The position numbers and the translations under genes were made by a program. Shown here piece after piece: positions 12,101 to 23,589 of a DNA stretch of 64,000 nucleotides; position 1 is the stretch's first letter; every line of letters starts with the position of its first letter. This stretch comes from Luidia sarsii (Eukaryota; Echinodermata; Asteroidea; Paxillosida; Luidiidae): positions 12,586,555-12,650,554 of the forward strand of contig OX465112.1 of assembly GCA_949987565.1 (NCBI GenBank), written 5' to 3'. The notes beneath the pieces were generated by a model. The model made no database searches and was not told where the DNA came from. It was given only the letters and a program-made list of their open reading frames with translations.

Positions 12101-13147
12101 TCATTTTCAACAATTTTTAATATTCTGATCGTCGCGGCAGTTATACTCCATTTCCAATGGTTTTGATATTTTGACTGTCATACAAGGGCAAAATATCATT
12201 ATGTTATTATTGGAGAAGAAGGACTATGTACAGTTACTGTGCAGCTAAGTCAAAGTCGAATCACAAACTCACAAAGTGGACCTCTTATTCTTAATCTTTT
12301 TCACATATATCTGGCTTGAAGAACCAACCATGGAGGAAGGAAAACTCCTCCATGAACCATCTAACTAACTAATTTGGTGGTGATGCGTACCGAAGTAAAC
12401 CCCGGGCCTGTAGGTGCCCCAGAATCTCTCCGGTGACCGAAGGGCGGAGCTGGCCTGCTCCCCGATCACCCCGGGAACCTCCAGCCTCGCGGTGACTTGC
12501 AGTTGCCTGGCCAGTCGGTCCCTGTGCCAGTAGACCACGTAGCCGACAGGCAGAAGGCTCAGCAGCACCAGGAAGGCGAAGGTCTTCAGGGCCAAGCGGC
12601 CGGAGGCCGACTTCCTCCGTCCGTTCCGGGGCCCGCAGTTGTCGCCGGGCGGGCCATCGCAGCCACTGCCACCGCCGCGGCCGCCGTCGTCTCCCACGCA
12701 GCCGTTGCTGCTTTTCTGGCCGGGGTCGTCGCTGTTTCGCTTGGCCTTCAATCGCTGCCTCATCGCGTTCCTCCCCATCTTTGCCTCCTCCTCCTCCTCC
12801 TCCTCCTCCCACTCCTCCTCGAGTGATCGGGCCGATGCTAGGCCCTCCTCCTTCTCCTCCTCCTCCTCTTCTTCTTCTTCACCTCCTTCTTTCTCCCAGT
12901 TGCTCAAGATTTCTACCTCGCCGTACTCATCATCATGCTGCTCATCCAGAACACAACTTTCCCGATCATCATCGGCGGGCTCCGACTCACGCTCCCCGAT
13001 GATCGCGCTGTTGTCGTCGTCGCCGGCACGTCGTGACCTCCATAGGTCACTTTCACCGTCGACGTCATCGTTTTCCCCCTCCTCCTCCCACTGCGATTGG
13101 CCAGTCTCGGCCGGGGACGGGTCGTGTTCATTCATGAGGTTCGCCAT
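7225..13147 (-). CDS. Mannosyl-oligosaccharide glucosidase (glucosidase I, GH63), four exons
   Basis: This ER enzyme removes the outermost alpha-1,2-glucose from Glc3Man9GlcNAc2 on newly made glycoproteins, the first trimming step of N-glycan processing. Joining 13147-12391, 10559-10442, 9597-9453 and 9147-7225 keeps frame throughout and gives 980 residues. Residues 1-184 are an acidic cytosolic tail, 185-206 a single membrane anchor (type II), and the rest is lumenal. Family motifs seen are RFWGTYRPGVYFG (241-253), EFVKRPGG, GFLWDEGFH (569-577), YRWRGRD (686-692), SGLDDYPRAS (706-715), EYHLDLRCW (721-729, compared with ERHLDLRCW in mammals) and EHDPPYWRGAIW (887-898). Mammalian enzymes are about 840 residues. 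The excess comes from the tail and a proline-rich insert at 791-813. Identification is very secure. The start is the first ATG of the open frame. Confidence 0.95.
9453..9597 (-). CDS. MOGS exon 3
   Basis: 145 nt, with acceptor ccgcag and donor ccagg|gtgagt. It encodes YGWLQHDGINFGIQEIVDNN, then TEFVKRPGGMHGGDW, a hallmark segment of the glucosidase I N-terminal beta-sandwich. It ends in phase 0. Confidence 0.9.
9833..9957. repeat. Foldback element, family B, in MOGS intron 2
   Basis: The ends tttgtagtgacaccatgtaa and gatttgtcactgcaaatc are imperfect complements, and cttttgagaagggg pairs with cccttctcaaaag inside. Confidence 0.65.
10442..10559 (-). CDS. MOGS exon 2
   Basis: 118 nt, with acceptor tctgcag and donor ccacg|gtaaaa. 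It encodes MKTRTPHSLVTGLMWF and continues to RHTCEQEDQLP, which matches the conserved glucosidase I segment after GVYFG. It enters in phase 1 and leaves in phase 2, fitting both neighbours exactly. Confidence 0.9.
10560..12390 (-). other. MOGS intron 1 contents
   Basis: Besides a TTAA element and a SINE fragment (about 11238-11272, caggttcacatcctgg), the intron holds a GC-rich block at about 10850-11170 in which gtgtttctactg recurs and parts are inverted. That suggests another degraded element. An ACACAC run lies near 12010, and a small hairpin (ccatggaggaag with its complement) lies near 12328-12356. Confidence 0.5.
11467..11792. mobile_element. TTAA-flanked MITE, second family
   Basis: TTAA lies at both ends. 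The left end, agggaagggtacagcatttg, resembles the complement of the right end, aaatggtgtacccgacct. It shares its interior (gcttttcgaaaaaagaggaaa) with the element at 63536-63788, so the two are copies of one family. Confidence 0.75.
12391..13147 (-). CDS. MOGS exon 1: cytosolic tail, membrane anchor, start of lumenal domain
   Basis: The 757-nt exon encodes residues 1-252 plus one base of Gly253. The tail is rich in Asp and Glu, with two near-pure acidic runs at 85-101 and 109-121 encoded by (GAG/GAA) repeats. A Gly-rich, Cys-containing stretch follows at 150-172, then a basic patch (GRRKSASGR) next to the membrane segment. The donor is ttcg|gtacgc and leaves phase 1. Runs of GAG codons suggest repeat expansion within coding sequence. 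Confidence 0.9.
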
Positions 13148-13552
13148 GACTGCTCATCCGTGCATTCATTTGGCAGGCCGGAAGAACAAGCGTATGCAAC
13201 GTGTACACGACACGGACGTATTATTTTACGTACGTGGTACACGACACGTATTTTGACGGTGGCCTAAATATGTCAAAAAAGTTGGAAACATATTGATCCT
13301 ATACTCATAAATAACCTATATTTCAGACAAATAATCATTAAAATTCTATGAAATTTGCATAAATACATATATATTGTCAAAGTTTTTTCGTTAATGAGCT
13401 ATTCTTATAGAGTCGCGCAAAAAGATATTTGTCATTGAAAAGCTACCTTATATTTTCTATTGGCGAAATTATAGAGGGCGCCCTGCCGTATGGCCGATGG
13501 GAAAACATTGACTAAAACTAGAAAAGTTTGAGCAGTCAAGGGGTCTCTAATG
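13148..13552 (-). promoter_or_regulatory. Upstream region of MOGS (5' UTR and promoter expected here)
   Basis: Position inferred from the MOGS start at 13147. Between about 13195 and 13255 the motif acacgacacg and its complement recur as an imperfect palindrome around tacgtacg. No TATA box is evident. The exact start site cannot be fixed from sequence. Confidence 0.35.
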
Positions 13553-14069
13553 CTGCGTTCCAATCACGTCGTGTTTATCGTGTTCACGACCAGTATTTCC
13601 CAGTTCACGAGTGGGCTGCATTCCATCCAATGCCACTCACCAACACCACGCCAACATGCACAGTGCGCAAGCGCATCGACCGAGGAGCATGCTAGTTGCT
13701 ACGAAGCTGTTTTTCACTAAGTCGGACAACTCGTACGCCGACGACTCACATCTAATGTAATGGAAACTATTACTATTAGTCCTGACATTATGCGTGTAGA
13801 ACAGCGTAGTAAATTCATTGTCAATTCACCTTTTCGTTCTTGGTTGCAGAAGCCGCCACCGTATGTATCGTAATCGTATTGTAACTCATAAAAAACTTTT
13901 TGCCCTTTAACCTCCTGACTCCATTTGGTTGTTGTCAAGTCGTGAACTGGAGGCAAGATTTCTGCCTCGAGTTCACGACTGGTGACCACGGGTTACCAGA
14001 CGATTGGAACGCCTCTTCACGACTAGTGAACTCGTGAACGCGGTAATCACGACGCGATTGGAACGCGGC
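13553..14069. repeat. Inverted-repeat element of about 517 bp
   Basis: Outer arms gctgcgttccaatcacgtcg (left) and cgacgcgattggaacgcggc (right) are near complements. Inner repeats of ttcacgactagtgaactcg type pair as well. There is no coding capacity. It looks like a non-autonomous DNA element. Confidence 0.7.
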
Positions 14070-17000
14070 AAAAGATGCAGCTACAGTGACTGGGAAGGCT
14101 GCCCTGACTAAACTGTAGCATCCCGACAAAGCTTTCTTTGTGTCCCTGAAATTCGAGGCTGGCAGGTCGATAAAGCCTTCCCGGAAATCGAACCCGGCAA
14201 GTGAAGAATAAGTCCTGATCAAGGTAAGACATTTTGATTAAGTTATAGGCCTACTCAGACTGAAGTGTAGGGAGTGTAAACACGTACGGTACGGTCAGTG
14301 GTTTGTAGCTGATGGATGATTGTCCGACCAAGACACATAATTATTCAAGTAGATAGTGCTTGCAACTTGCAAGTGACACTAACAAGTAACAGTAACACTA
14401 TTACGGTTATAATCATAACACTAGTAACTGTAACACTAACACGACGTTATTACGGTTATAATTAATATAAGTTATCATTAATATAACAAGTAACAGTTAC
14501 ACTAACAGGACATTATAGACCGCGTAAGTTGGCCTCGAGAATGTACGTGTCACCGCGAGATTCCTGAGTGACTTCCGGGCTCCTCGGATAGGAGGTAAAG
14601 CGTGGAGCGGCGAACGTTTTTGTTAAAATATTTTGAATCGCGCCGATTGAAGCAATTTAAACTATTAAACTAGTCATTTAGGAATAAAATATTAAAATAC
14701 AATTGGTAAAGTACGTGATTTTGCACGTTTTACAGACAAAAATAGTTAAAATAAATTTTCGTTTTCACGTTTGAAACCGTAGAACCTATGCAACAAGAGG
14801 TGATATTCGTGTTCCCAGACGAGCGAACTTGTAATGTACATGTATGTATATGTGCATACGTGTACTGGCTAACGTCGCGCGTTACGTTGATCGTGTTTTG
14901 ATTTTGTATTATTTTGTTTACATGTACGGTTTCCACATGTGCAGAAGGCGCTTTTCTTGCCCGAATGCGAACCACACCAACTTCAGCGCGATACAAGTAG
15001 TAATGCTTACTTCGCGTACCGTAGTCGGGCCGTATTCGCAAAACTGCACTTACAACCGGAAAACGAAGGTCAGGTTATTATTTGTTTGTTTTCTCCGCCG
15101 TATTCTCATTTTTTGGGTAGTTTTTTTGCTCATTCTTATATTTTTGATATACTTAATCCATAAACCGGGGTTTTTAGTTGGAAAGAGGATTTCTTCATTA
15201 TATAATAATGCATTCAAAATTGGGCACGTATTAATCTCCTATAGCAGGCGGCGCGGAGGTGCCCGGAAGTGTACGGTGACCTTTTTCACCACGAGACTTA
15301 CACGGTCTATAAAGACTGGATAGGACACCGCGCGTTGCTCGTGCACAAACTAGAGATAGATGTATACAGGACCGACATAATATTATGACGGCGCGAAGGT
15401 TGTGGGTAACGTATGTTGGTGCGACCCGAGTATGAATATGCATCAGGTACTTACGTCACACCACTGACAGTACCACTATGAGTATGAGTGATACTCATGT
15501 ATGTGTCTGCTTTGGCGACCCTTGGGTAGCATAAAGTGGTACACGGCAGAACTTAGTGGTTGGAAAAACGATGATTAGATGAGCAATAGGGCCTATATCA
15601 AAAAATCAATAAAATTATACTTTCGACTCTATATATCTTTAATTTTTTCGAGCATATGCACAATTAACGCACGTTCTCTTTTTTGAAAGGGTGGGGGACG
15701 TATTAAGTCGTGAACCCCAAACACGACGGGTGGCGCTCTCACCTCCGACCCTTAAACTTAACAACTGTAGGTCGCGTTTCGTTTATATATGGGATTGAAT
15801 CGAGAGGTCTTTTAGCCATGGTTATCGATGTGAAGAAATCTAGTACGGTCCGAACATAGATCTGCGCATGCGCGATAACCCGCAAGGTTACGGCCTTCAC
15901 ATACAGTTAAGTTAATATAGCGCCCTCTATCTTAGCAGGTACCAAACAAAATTAGTTTTTTCTTAGGCACATTTATGGTTAGTTTGAAGTAATGCTTTAT
16001 ACTGGCTTTAAGGTTTCCATAATTCCAGTGTACAATGCGTGTGGCTCATGATTCTCTGTAGACTAGGTAGCATGCACAGAATTAGAAAGCTGGTACATGG
16101 TCGGTCCAAAAATAATTTTACGGACTCCAAAAATTGCGCCCTTGGACGAGCGAGGTGCACAACACAACAGAAATTATTCTCGGCTGAGACGAGCGCCGAC
16201 TCTTCACAGGGTTGCTCCACAACTACATCAATATAATTATACATGCACATTGTAGCCAATAATAATTATCATTCTCAGCTTAGAAGAGCGTTGACTCTTC
16301 TGTGTTGGTCCACAACACAACTAGCCAATTATTCTCGGCTGAGACGAGCGCCGACTCTTCACAGGGTTGCTCCACAACACGGAGTGGTACGGTCAGTGTA
16401 CGCATACGGAACGGTGTGCATTGGCGTCAATACCTGATGCATATTCATGTATCGGCAGAGAGTTGCTCCAACATACGTTACCAGAGTTGTGTATGTTGGT
16501 TAGAGCATCTTGCTCTATGGTTAGAGTTCACTCGCTTGGCTGTGGATGAATTCAGTGGCCTACCTAGTAGTTGTAGGAACGATTAATTAAGGTGCCGGAA
16601 ACAATGTTTATAACCTCTTCATTTAGGTATAAGTAATAAATTTAAGTATAAATAATTCACGGTGCTTTTAACCTTGCGTAGGAAGGAGCATGACACACTC
16701 ACACGGTTTTGTTTTCACCAAAAGATTTAATTTCTTGAATTTTGTTTTGCACTTTAGCAAAATGGACGGTAGGCCGGTGGCTATGCGGGGAGGGTTATAG
16801 GCTTCTACCGGAAAAAAATCCTTCTTTGAAAATGATTTTTGGGCCTGTAATATTAATGATTATTTGACCACTGCCGGAACCACAGGTCATATTATGCCAT
16901 AAATTAAAAATATCGCTCATCAATAAGCAGTATGTACTAATGAGTCTATCTGAGCTAACCACCAACTTACTTGTGAAAAGTTATTCCTTTCTTACGGCTC

Positions 17001-18867
17001 ACTTTTCCGTCCCTCTCCGGCCAATTCACTGCCGCACACGCTTTCACCATTGTTATTTTCGAATTTTCTTATTTTTATTCGTGTATGTTTATGTTTTTTC
17101 AAAGGATGACTATTTGAAGGAAAACAAATGCGTTCACTTCTATCAAAATGTCCATTCAAATGTGTGCGAGCAGCAAAACGACACGTTCGTTACTTACCCT
17201 CTTGACAAAACGCACACGCGGATGCGTATTTGACGCGCTGTCCTATCCAGTCTTTATTATGGAGATCTATGAAATAGACCGATTGCACGACCAATGAGTG
17301 GAAATGAGCATAGAAGACCGTCATGCCGTCCACATTCTTCTTTGTACATTTCCATCACAGCTCTGCGCCAAACGAGATGAAGAAATACCCACTATAAGTC
17401 AGGTGATGGCATGTAAACAGTGGTCGCGCAATTTATTGACTTACGTCGCGTTATTGCCCAAAAGTTTATCAGGCGGGATTTCAACTGCGCATGCGCGAAG
17501 ATGGTGACATTTTGTATATGGTGCATTTGGTGAGACATAGTTATCAACATAATTATAATCTAAAATTTAATTACTGTTGTGCTAGGTATTGATGTTCAAA
17601 ATTACATTTGTTATGCCACACTAATCGACTTATTGTTACTCGTGACTAACAGAAAGCCGTTTTGATCTCACTTACGGAGCAGGAAAATAACAAATTCTGG
17701 AAGCAGACTATTTTGCAATGCCCGTTCGTGGCCACTGTAGTTGACCTCAAAATAATTTCCCCGTTCGTTTTCATGTTTGAAGTTTCTAGTCTGCCGGCAA
17801 TTTTGGATGTTTGCAGTCATGTAAATAAACTGTTTCTAGAAGATGTAGGCCCATGACTCCTTCCAGAGCCGGTAAAGGTTGTCGGCTCTTTTCAGAGCCA
17901 TGCTCCTCGAAAGAGATGGCTAACATGGTTTCACCTGGCAAACATTCAACATTGTGATTCCGCCATGCAAACCTTCAAGTCTTATCTGAAGGCAATTGTA
18001 TTTTTGGCCCAAGAGGGCGCTCTGTCGACGCCGCATGCTGATGTGATGATAATAATTATGATTATGAAATAATGATTACCGCGCAATGATACACGTCCCT
18101 GCTTCTGTTCTCTATGTATACTCCAGTAACTCCCAATATCATATCTCGCCCTCTCTACTACCACGGGAATTCAAGTGGGGAATTTAAGCTATTCATTTTT
18201 CCTAAAAAAAAAAATCAATAATCTGATGACGCTTAGAGGATCCGAAATTTTCAGTCATTATTCTCAAAAATAGATCCGTTGTATGCCAAATTTGTTTTCC
18301 CAACTGCTTTCTCTTCGGAAATTAAAGGGACTGCGTGTTAGACTGAGTTATTTTCTTCTTCATTTTTTTCCATTGAAAGGGAAATAATACATAGTACAGA
18401 TTATGCTTAAGGGGCCTCTTAAAATCACACGGTAGGGTCACACTGTGAAAACGTCGTGCGGCAGACGTCTGGCTTTATCCGAACAAAATAATAATTATGA
18501 GTTCGTGGTTGATTTTAACCGACTAAAATCAACAATTTTGGTTTTTTTATTGATCATCGATATTACCAGTCGATATTTTGACCAGCGTTGGTAAAAAAAG
18601 GTGTTGATTTGATGTTAGCCGACTTTCTTTGCTGGCAAATGGGGCGTCAGTGAGAAGCAATTAGCCATCAACTGCCACATAATTAACTGATTACATAATT
18701 AACTGATTACCGTCTAGCTATCAGGATTTTCCGTTAACTTTTTGGGAGGACAAACACGTTATAGGGGTTCAAAGTCAAGTAGTAGATGACGTCCGGAAGT
18801 ATATACTGACCGGAAAATCGAGTTATCACTCAGGTTCTTTTTAAAACCATACCTAAAGAGTTTTTCT
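14070..18867. other. Long gene-free region
   Basis: ORFs here are short, and none shows a domain. Contents: a diverged tandem array of aacactaacag/ttacggttataat words at 14370-14510; three related 50-bp segments around ttctcggctgagacgagcgc at 16177-16382; a family E element at about 17285-17430 that matches one at about 34005-34170; and a half copy of family B at about 17875-17972. Two perfect tgcgcatgcgc palindromes lie at 15863 and 17486. Confidence 0.5.
15306..17262. repeat. Distant inverted repeat pair (23 of 24 bp)
   Basis: The sequence ataaagactggataggaca at about 15309 is repeated as its complement at about 17238-17260. The arms could be termini of a 1.9-kb non-autonomous element, or two independent copies of a short repeat. 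No transposase ORF lies between them. Confidence 0.4.
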
Positions 18868-19160
18868 TCTAATTTATACAGTTTGTAGAAGGTCAGGATA
18901 TAGAATCCTCATGTGGAAATCTTATGGTCTGGGATTCTGTACCGTCAAATTCAAACATCGACAAAATAGTCGAGTCATAAACTATTTCTTACACTACAGA
19001 ACGGTGCGAAAACCGTGACGTTTTTTTTTTCCTTTTTCTACTTTCCCAGGTTACTATTTGACCTAAAACCATGCAGGATTCCTTTTTTGGAATGTTTAAT
19101 GGTTTAATACAAAAAGTGTGGCAATCTGTTGAGCATTACCAATGTTGTATAGGCCTTTAA
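18868..19160. mobile_element. TTAA MITE, left-truncated copy
   Basis: The right end, accaatgttgtataggcct followed by TTAA, is intact. The left terminus is missing and is replaced by a fragment of family B sequence (ttatcactcaggttcttttt at about 18822). The interior matches the copies at 29498, 50382 and 62997. Confidence 0.7.
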
Positions 19161-20647
19161 GGGTTTTATGAGGGTTTATATCAAACATAACTGTAAGCCG
19201 AATCCCATCTTTTCATTCTTTTCTCTCCCCAATAATGTACGGACAAGGGGAGTCGAATCCCGAGCTCAAGCCATTGTTTCTGAAAAGATCCCGACAGGCG
19301 CCTATGTCATCTCATTCAATTGCCAAATAAGAAGAAGAAGGAAAGACCGAAAAGGCCCCAGTCGCAAAAGGGGAAGGCGCTAATGTGAAGTGAAAGCCGT
19401 TTCTCTTTTAAAATGGTGTCTTGCCGGACACATTATACCCGGTTGTGGCCATGTACATTTTTCGGGGGACACATTTACCTGGATGAGCCTCTCCGTGGGG
19501 GGGGGCACTTTGATCCAGGTAATTCTGTCACCCGATCACATTATTTTAGCGTGGGGGGGGGGGGCCCACAGAATTAGCATTAGCACCGGCCTGTACTTCC
19601 GTATTACGGTCTGTGCGGTCATCAACGCACCCTTTTTTTTTTATTCCCGCGCGTCCACGTTGCATTGGCGGCGTGCCAATAATTATTTCGCCCCCCCCCC
19701 TGCGGATTCCCGGACTTTGACCAATCAGCGAGCGAGGATTCTGGGCCGAAGCACGCTTCTAATACCGGCAAGCGGTCGGTGTTTTGCCGCCGAACTAAAG
19801 TAAAACCTATCGATTTTGATCTTTCTTCACGATCGCAAGAAGGGAGTGAAGAAAAGGCTGAGAAATACAATCATCATAGGAAATGCAAGTGTTTTTTTTT
19901 TTTTTTACTTCGGTGGGCGAAGAGTTCATGAGTACATAGGATTTTTTAGGATGAAATACCTTAGGGGAAAATTACCTCGTGGACGGGAAGGCTCCATACC
20001 GGTTTCTGATTGAATCAAGCAGACCAATATGAAAGCAGCAGACCACGAAAATATCCCTACGCTGACCATGATATTTTAACCCTGATAATGCCCGTAATAT
20101 GTAATACACCCACATTTTATAATTAAGCATCCCCGTGCCTTTTTATATCAATGCTATTATCATTATTTCACGGAAATTGTAACAAGTGCCTCCTTTGCTT
20201 GACAAACAGAGTGTCACGAGGCCTGTTTTTTGTTACAGATCATTCGAGATCCGTCCGCATGAATTCAACAGTGTGCGTTGAAATTACCCAGCCCTTACGA
20301 TCGTATAATGAAGGGAAATTGTGAAAGACTTAGCGATAAATGATTGAAATCGTAACATGACACCATAGAAACTGAAGCCCAGGAAAAGCGTGTTTAATGT
20401 CACACATTCAGACAAGACCGCGCTGAACGCTAAATCATCACCTGTGAGTCACCAGACATTCCACTTGCGCCGAAGACAACCCTTCGTAAAAAATAAATAA
20501 AAAAATGTCACGACGCCAATCATGAAAAAAGAGGAAAATCCTCGCCGGCGGCTCGCGCGGAGGAGAGAAGCCTGGAAGAGTAATGCGGTTTTTTCTCCGC
20601 GGATCGAGACAGGCTTAGGGCTATCCTGCCCGCGATATTTTTTTCAG
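19161..20647. other. Gene-free region
   Basis: No gene recognised. G and C homopolymers (19499-19562, 19691-19700) interrupt it. Several open frames of 60-140 codons have no domain or convincing splice context. Confidence 0.45.
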
Positions 20648-20893
20648 TATACCACATAAACGCTACGGGCCCATATGTTTGTGCACAAAGTATGAAGAAT
20701 AATTGAGTCTCAGGTCACTCAGATTGTTCACGTACGTTGTATTCTCTGTGCAGAAAGCCTTTATTGGCTGTGCAGAAAGCCTATCCCTAGCTTTAACTTC
20801 AACCGGTATAGCCAACTCCCCTCCCCCTTGCCCTCCACTCCGTAAATTGTTTGTGCACAAACATATGGGCACATATATAGCGTTTATGTGGTA
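20648..20893. repeat. Inverted-repeat element of about 245 bp
   Basis: The terminal arms taccacataaacgct and agcgtttatgtggta, together with cccatatgtttgtgcacaaa and its complement, give about 40 bp of pairing on each side. There is no coding content. Confidence 0.75.
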
Positions 20894-22407
20894 CGGGAAA
20901 AAAATCGCATCATGCCCTTCGCCAGGATCGATGTCCCTGGCATTTTCAAAGCGAGGCCGGAACCTCGGTGCGGCGCAAACGTCGCGCCTGTCTGGCTCCG
21001 GGTTTAAAAAACAGAACAAAACATCCCCCACTACGTCGGGGCCGCCTTCCATCTTCACATCGCTGTTGTGTTCCATCAAGCGCGCGGCTCTGAAGCGAAA
21101 GGGGGAACAATTGTATTGCAATCCAAAATTATTGCAATTGGCTACGGCACGTAGGCCTAATCTGACTGCATGTTATGCCATAACACTATGTCCCTTGGGT
21201 GAAGAATACACTGCGATATATTTTGTCTTCAAAACTACCGCCCCTCATTACGACCATGGCTGTTCACAAAAAGAACGATATATGACATGGCCACATAATT
21301 GTAGTCAGCGTTAACGACCATTGTGGTTGCTCAGCATATACCGTACGCTCAGCATATACCGTACGAAGCAACCAGATGCTCGTCCGTTATTTTTTCTCCA
21401 ACGCATCACCCAAGTTTCAACGCCATCTGAGCTCAAAATGATCAACATTTTGGTGAGGATCGGAGCGGTGACTTTTTAGTGTGGCTCTGTAGATAAGAGG
21501 GATTGAAAACGCCAGATAGTATAATTATGGGTACGCAGTACAAAATGTATGACAGTGTACTGCAGAAGGAAAGAAAATCAATACTGACAAAAACCCACTG
21601 CCGGAACAAACGAATGATAATTTGAATGAATCATCTAATTCCAAGTTTTACCTTGATGTATCCTTATTTTAGGTCGCTTCGCATTTTTTTTTAGTGAATC
21701 TCCATGCAAGCTTAAGAGACGAAGAACGTACCTTGCTATTAAGAGTTAACTCGCTGGGAAGGCGTGGGTTTGTTTGGGGTTGAGGTTGTGGTTCAGGGGA
21801 TTGGCTAGGTTGACTGTCTTACACAACGCGGCCATTTTTGAATCAATATCCACAAAAAAATGAATGTAGCGTAAAAATCTAAAAAAAAAATCTCAAAAAT
21901 GTAGAGGGGCCTGAGGGTTCGTTCCTATAGAAGGACATTTCCCACATGCATTCTGCCTTTCTTTCCTATCCTTTTCTATGTACCTTGTCTATACCTTTGA
22001 GGTCCAGTTTGGATCAGCTTGTTCAGCTCCTATTCAAGGCAGTGCATGTAGTCCAAACCGAGGCCGCACGGGAAAGTAGTCTGGCGCCTCCACCAGGGAA
22101 GTATGGCCGCACGGGTGGTTAAGAAATAGGCCTATAGGTTACAGCGCTGACTATAATAGTGTAAGCTTGTTTGACAATCAGACTTTGGGCTCGGGCTCAT
22201 TCGTCCCAGTCATTCAACAACAGAACCTAAAAGCGGAAAGGCTCAGGCTGTATATTATTTTTGGATTGGGCAGACATGTACTTTCGTTTCGTTTAGCAAA
22301 TCAGAATGTCTCAAAACCCCAATCAAAAGTCAGTTTTCGATGCATCTTATAGGCCTATACTTACATCAATTTACAGCTATACTTAGATTTGTAAAATCTT
22401 TTTTAGG
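20894..22407. other. Gene-free region
   Basis: ORFs of 152 codons (minus) and 203 codons (plus) overlap here and run into the adjacent inverted repeat. I see no domain, so I do not call them. A 13-bp word, agcatataccgta, is doubled at 21334-21363. Confidence 0.4.
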
Positions 22408-22470
22408 CGCGCCAGACGTTTCGATCCTAGCAGGACCTTTTATGCTAGGATCGAAACGTCAGGCCCTCCT
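22408..22470. repeat. Foldback element, family A (minimal copy)
   Basis: A compact hairpin: gacgtttcgatcctagcagg pairs with a nearly complete complement after only a few loop bases. Confidence 0.8.
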
Positions 22471-23589
22471 AATCTTTTATATTTGAGTTTTGGACATTAT
22501 TTGTTTTAGTGGTAAGCAGTTTGCAACATTAACATGTTTGTATATTACCATAGAAATGGATTCTTGCTTTCAAACAGACCCTATATGATTTTAGAGTTTT
22601 AAGCACACGGTAATTCACAGTTGCTTCCATCCACACAAACGTCGATTCGATTTTTTTTTTTTGGGGGGGGGCTCTTCTTAGAAACGGACAGAGAAGAATA
22701 GAGATTCCTTTGCCTATATACAAGTTTGAAATTACCGTATAGAGCATCATGCAACGAAAGCCTCTACAATTTTGTCATTAAAAAAAAATGAATCACCCTC
22801 TACCGACAGAACAGCCTAAGCATACGAAAAACAAAATTGATGGGGCAATTAAATAAAAGCGACTCCAGTCGTGTTCGTTTGTGACATGAAATGATATGGT
22901 AACTGTGTATTTTTCCAATCTAATCAAATGACCTTGAAATGGCTGTGCGGAGTCTGTGCCGTTTGTCTTCCCACCTGAATGCAGGCCACTGCCTCGAGTA
23001 CTTCAAGCATGCTTCAAGGTTTCCTAAGTGATAATAACAATCTCGATTTGTCAAACGTGACCTAAGATGGCGTAATGAGGCCTCTACTCCAAAAGATCTT
23101 TTCAAGGAAACGGCGTCAAAAGTCACAGTATCGTCAAAATGCATATCAAAATCATTTTTTTTGCATTTTCGGAAAGCTTATGTATGATAAATTCATCCGT
23201 CCGAAGGATTTTTTAACAAATATCTGTAAAAATTGAAAAATAGTGGAAATCGTAAGTATGTCTGCGCGTAGCTGCATTCACTGTCGGTGTGCCGTGTGCA
23301 AGACATCAAACTTTAGAGCCGTTTTTCTCGAAAAGTGGTTTCCGTGACTGCGCGTTTCCTAGTCGTATTCCTCGCGTTGTAACTTAAAATTTTGGCAACG
23401 TATGGAAATAATTTTGATATCATTAGAAATCTAATAATCTACTCTTTTCAGTGGTGGGTAAATCTTGAAAACTCTAATTTGGACGAGAATTTTCAGGCAG
23501 TATATACCACGTCATCAATGCGTCATTAAATTACATCAGGGTTGGGAAGCGCCGACCTCGAAGAAATATTGTGTGTAAGCTGGCGGTGG
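22471..23589. other. Gene-free region
   Basis: No convincing coding sequence. A T12-G9 homopolymer junction lies at about 22652-22671. Confidence 0.45.

Noticed and set aside
20663..21314. Overlapping ORFs of 152 codons (minus) and 203 codons (plus)
   Set aside because: They run into a neighbouring inverted-repeat element. No domain, no supporting splice sites, and ordinary non-coding composition.
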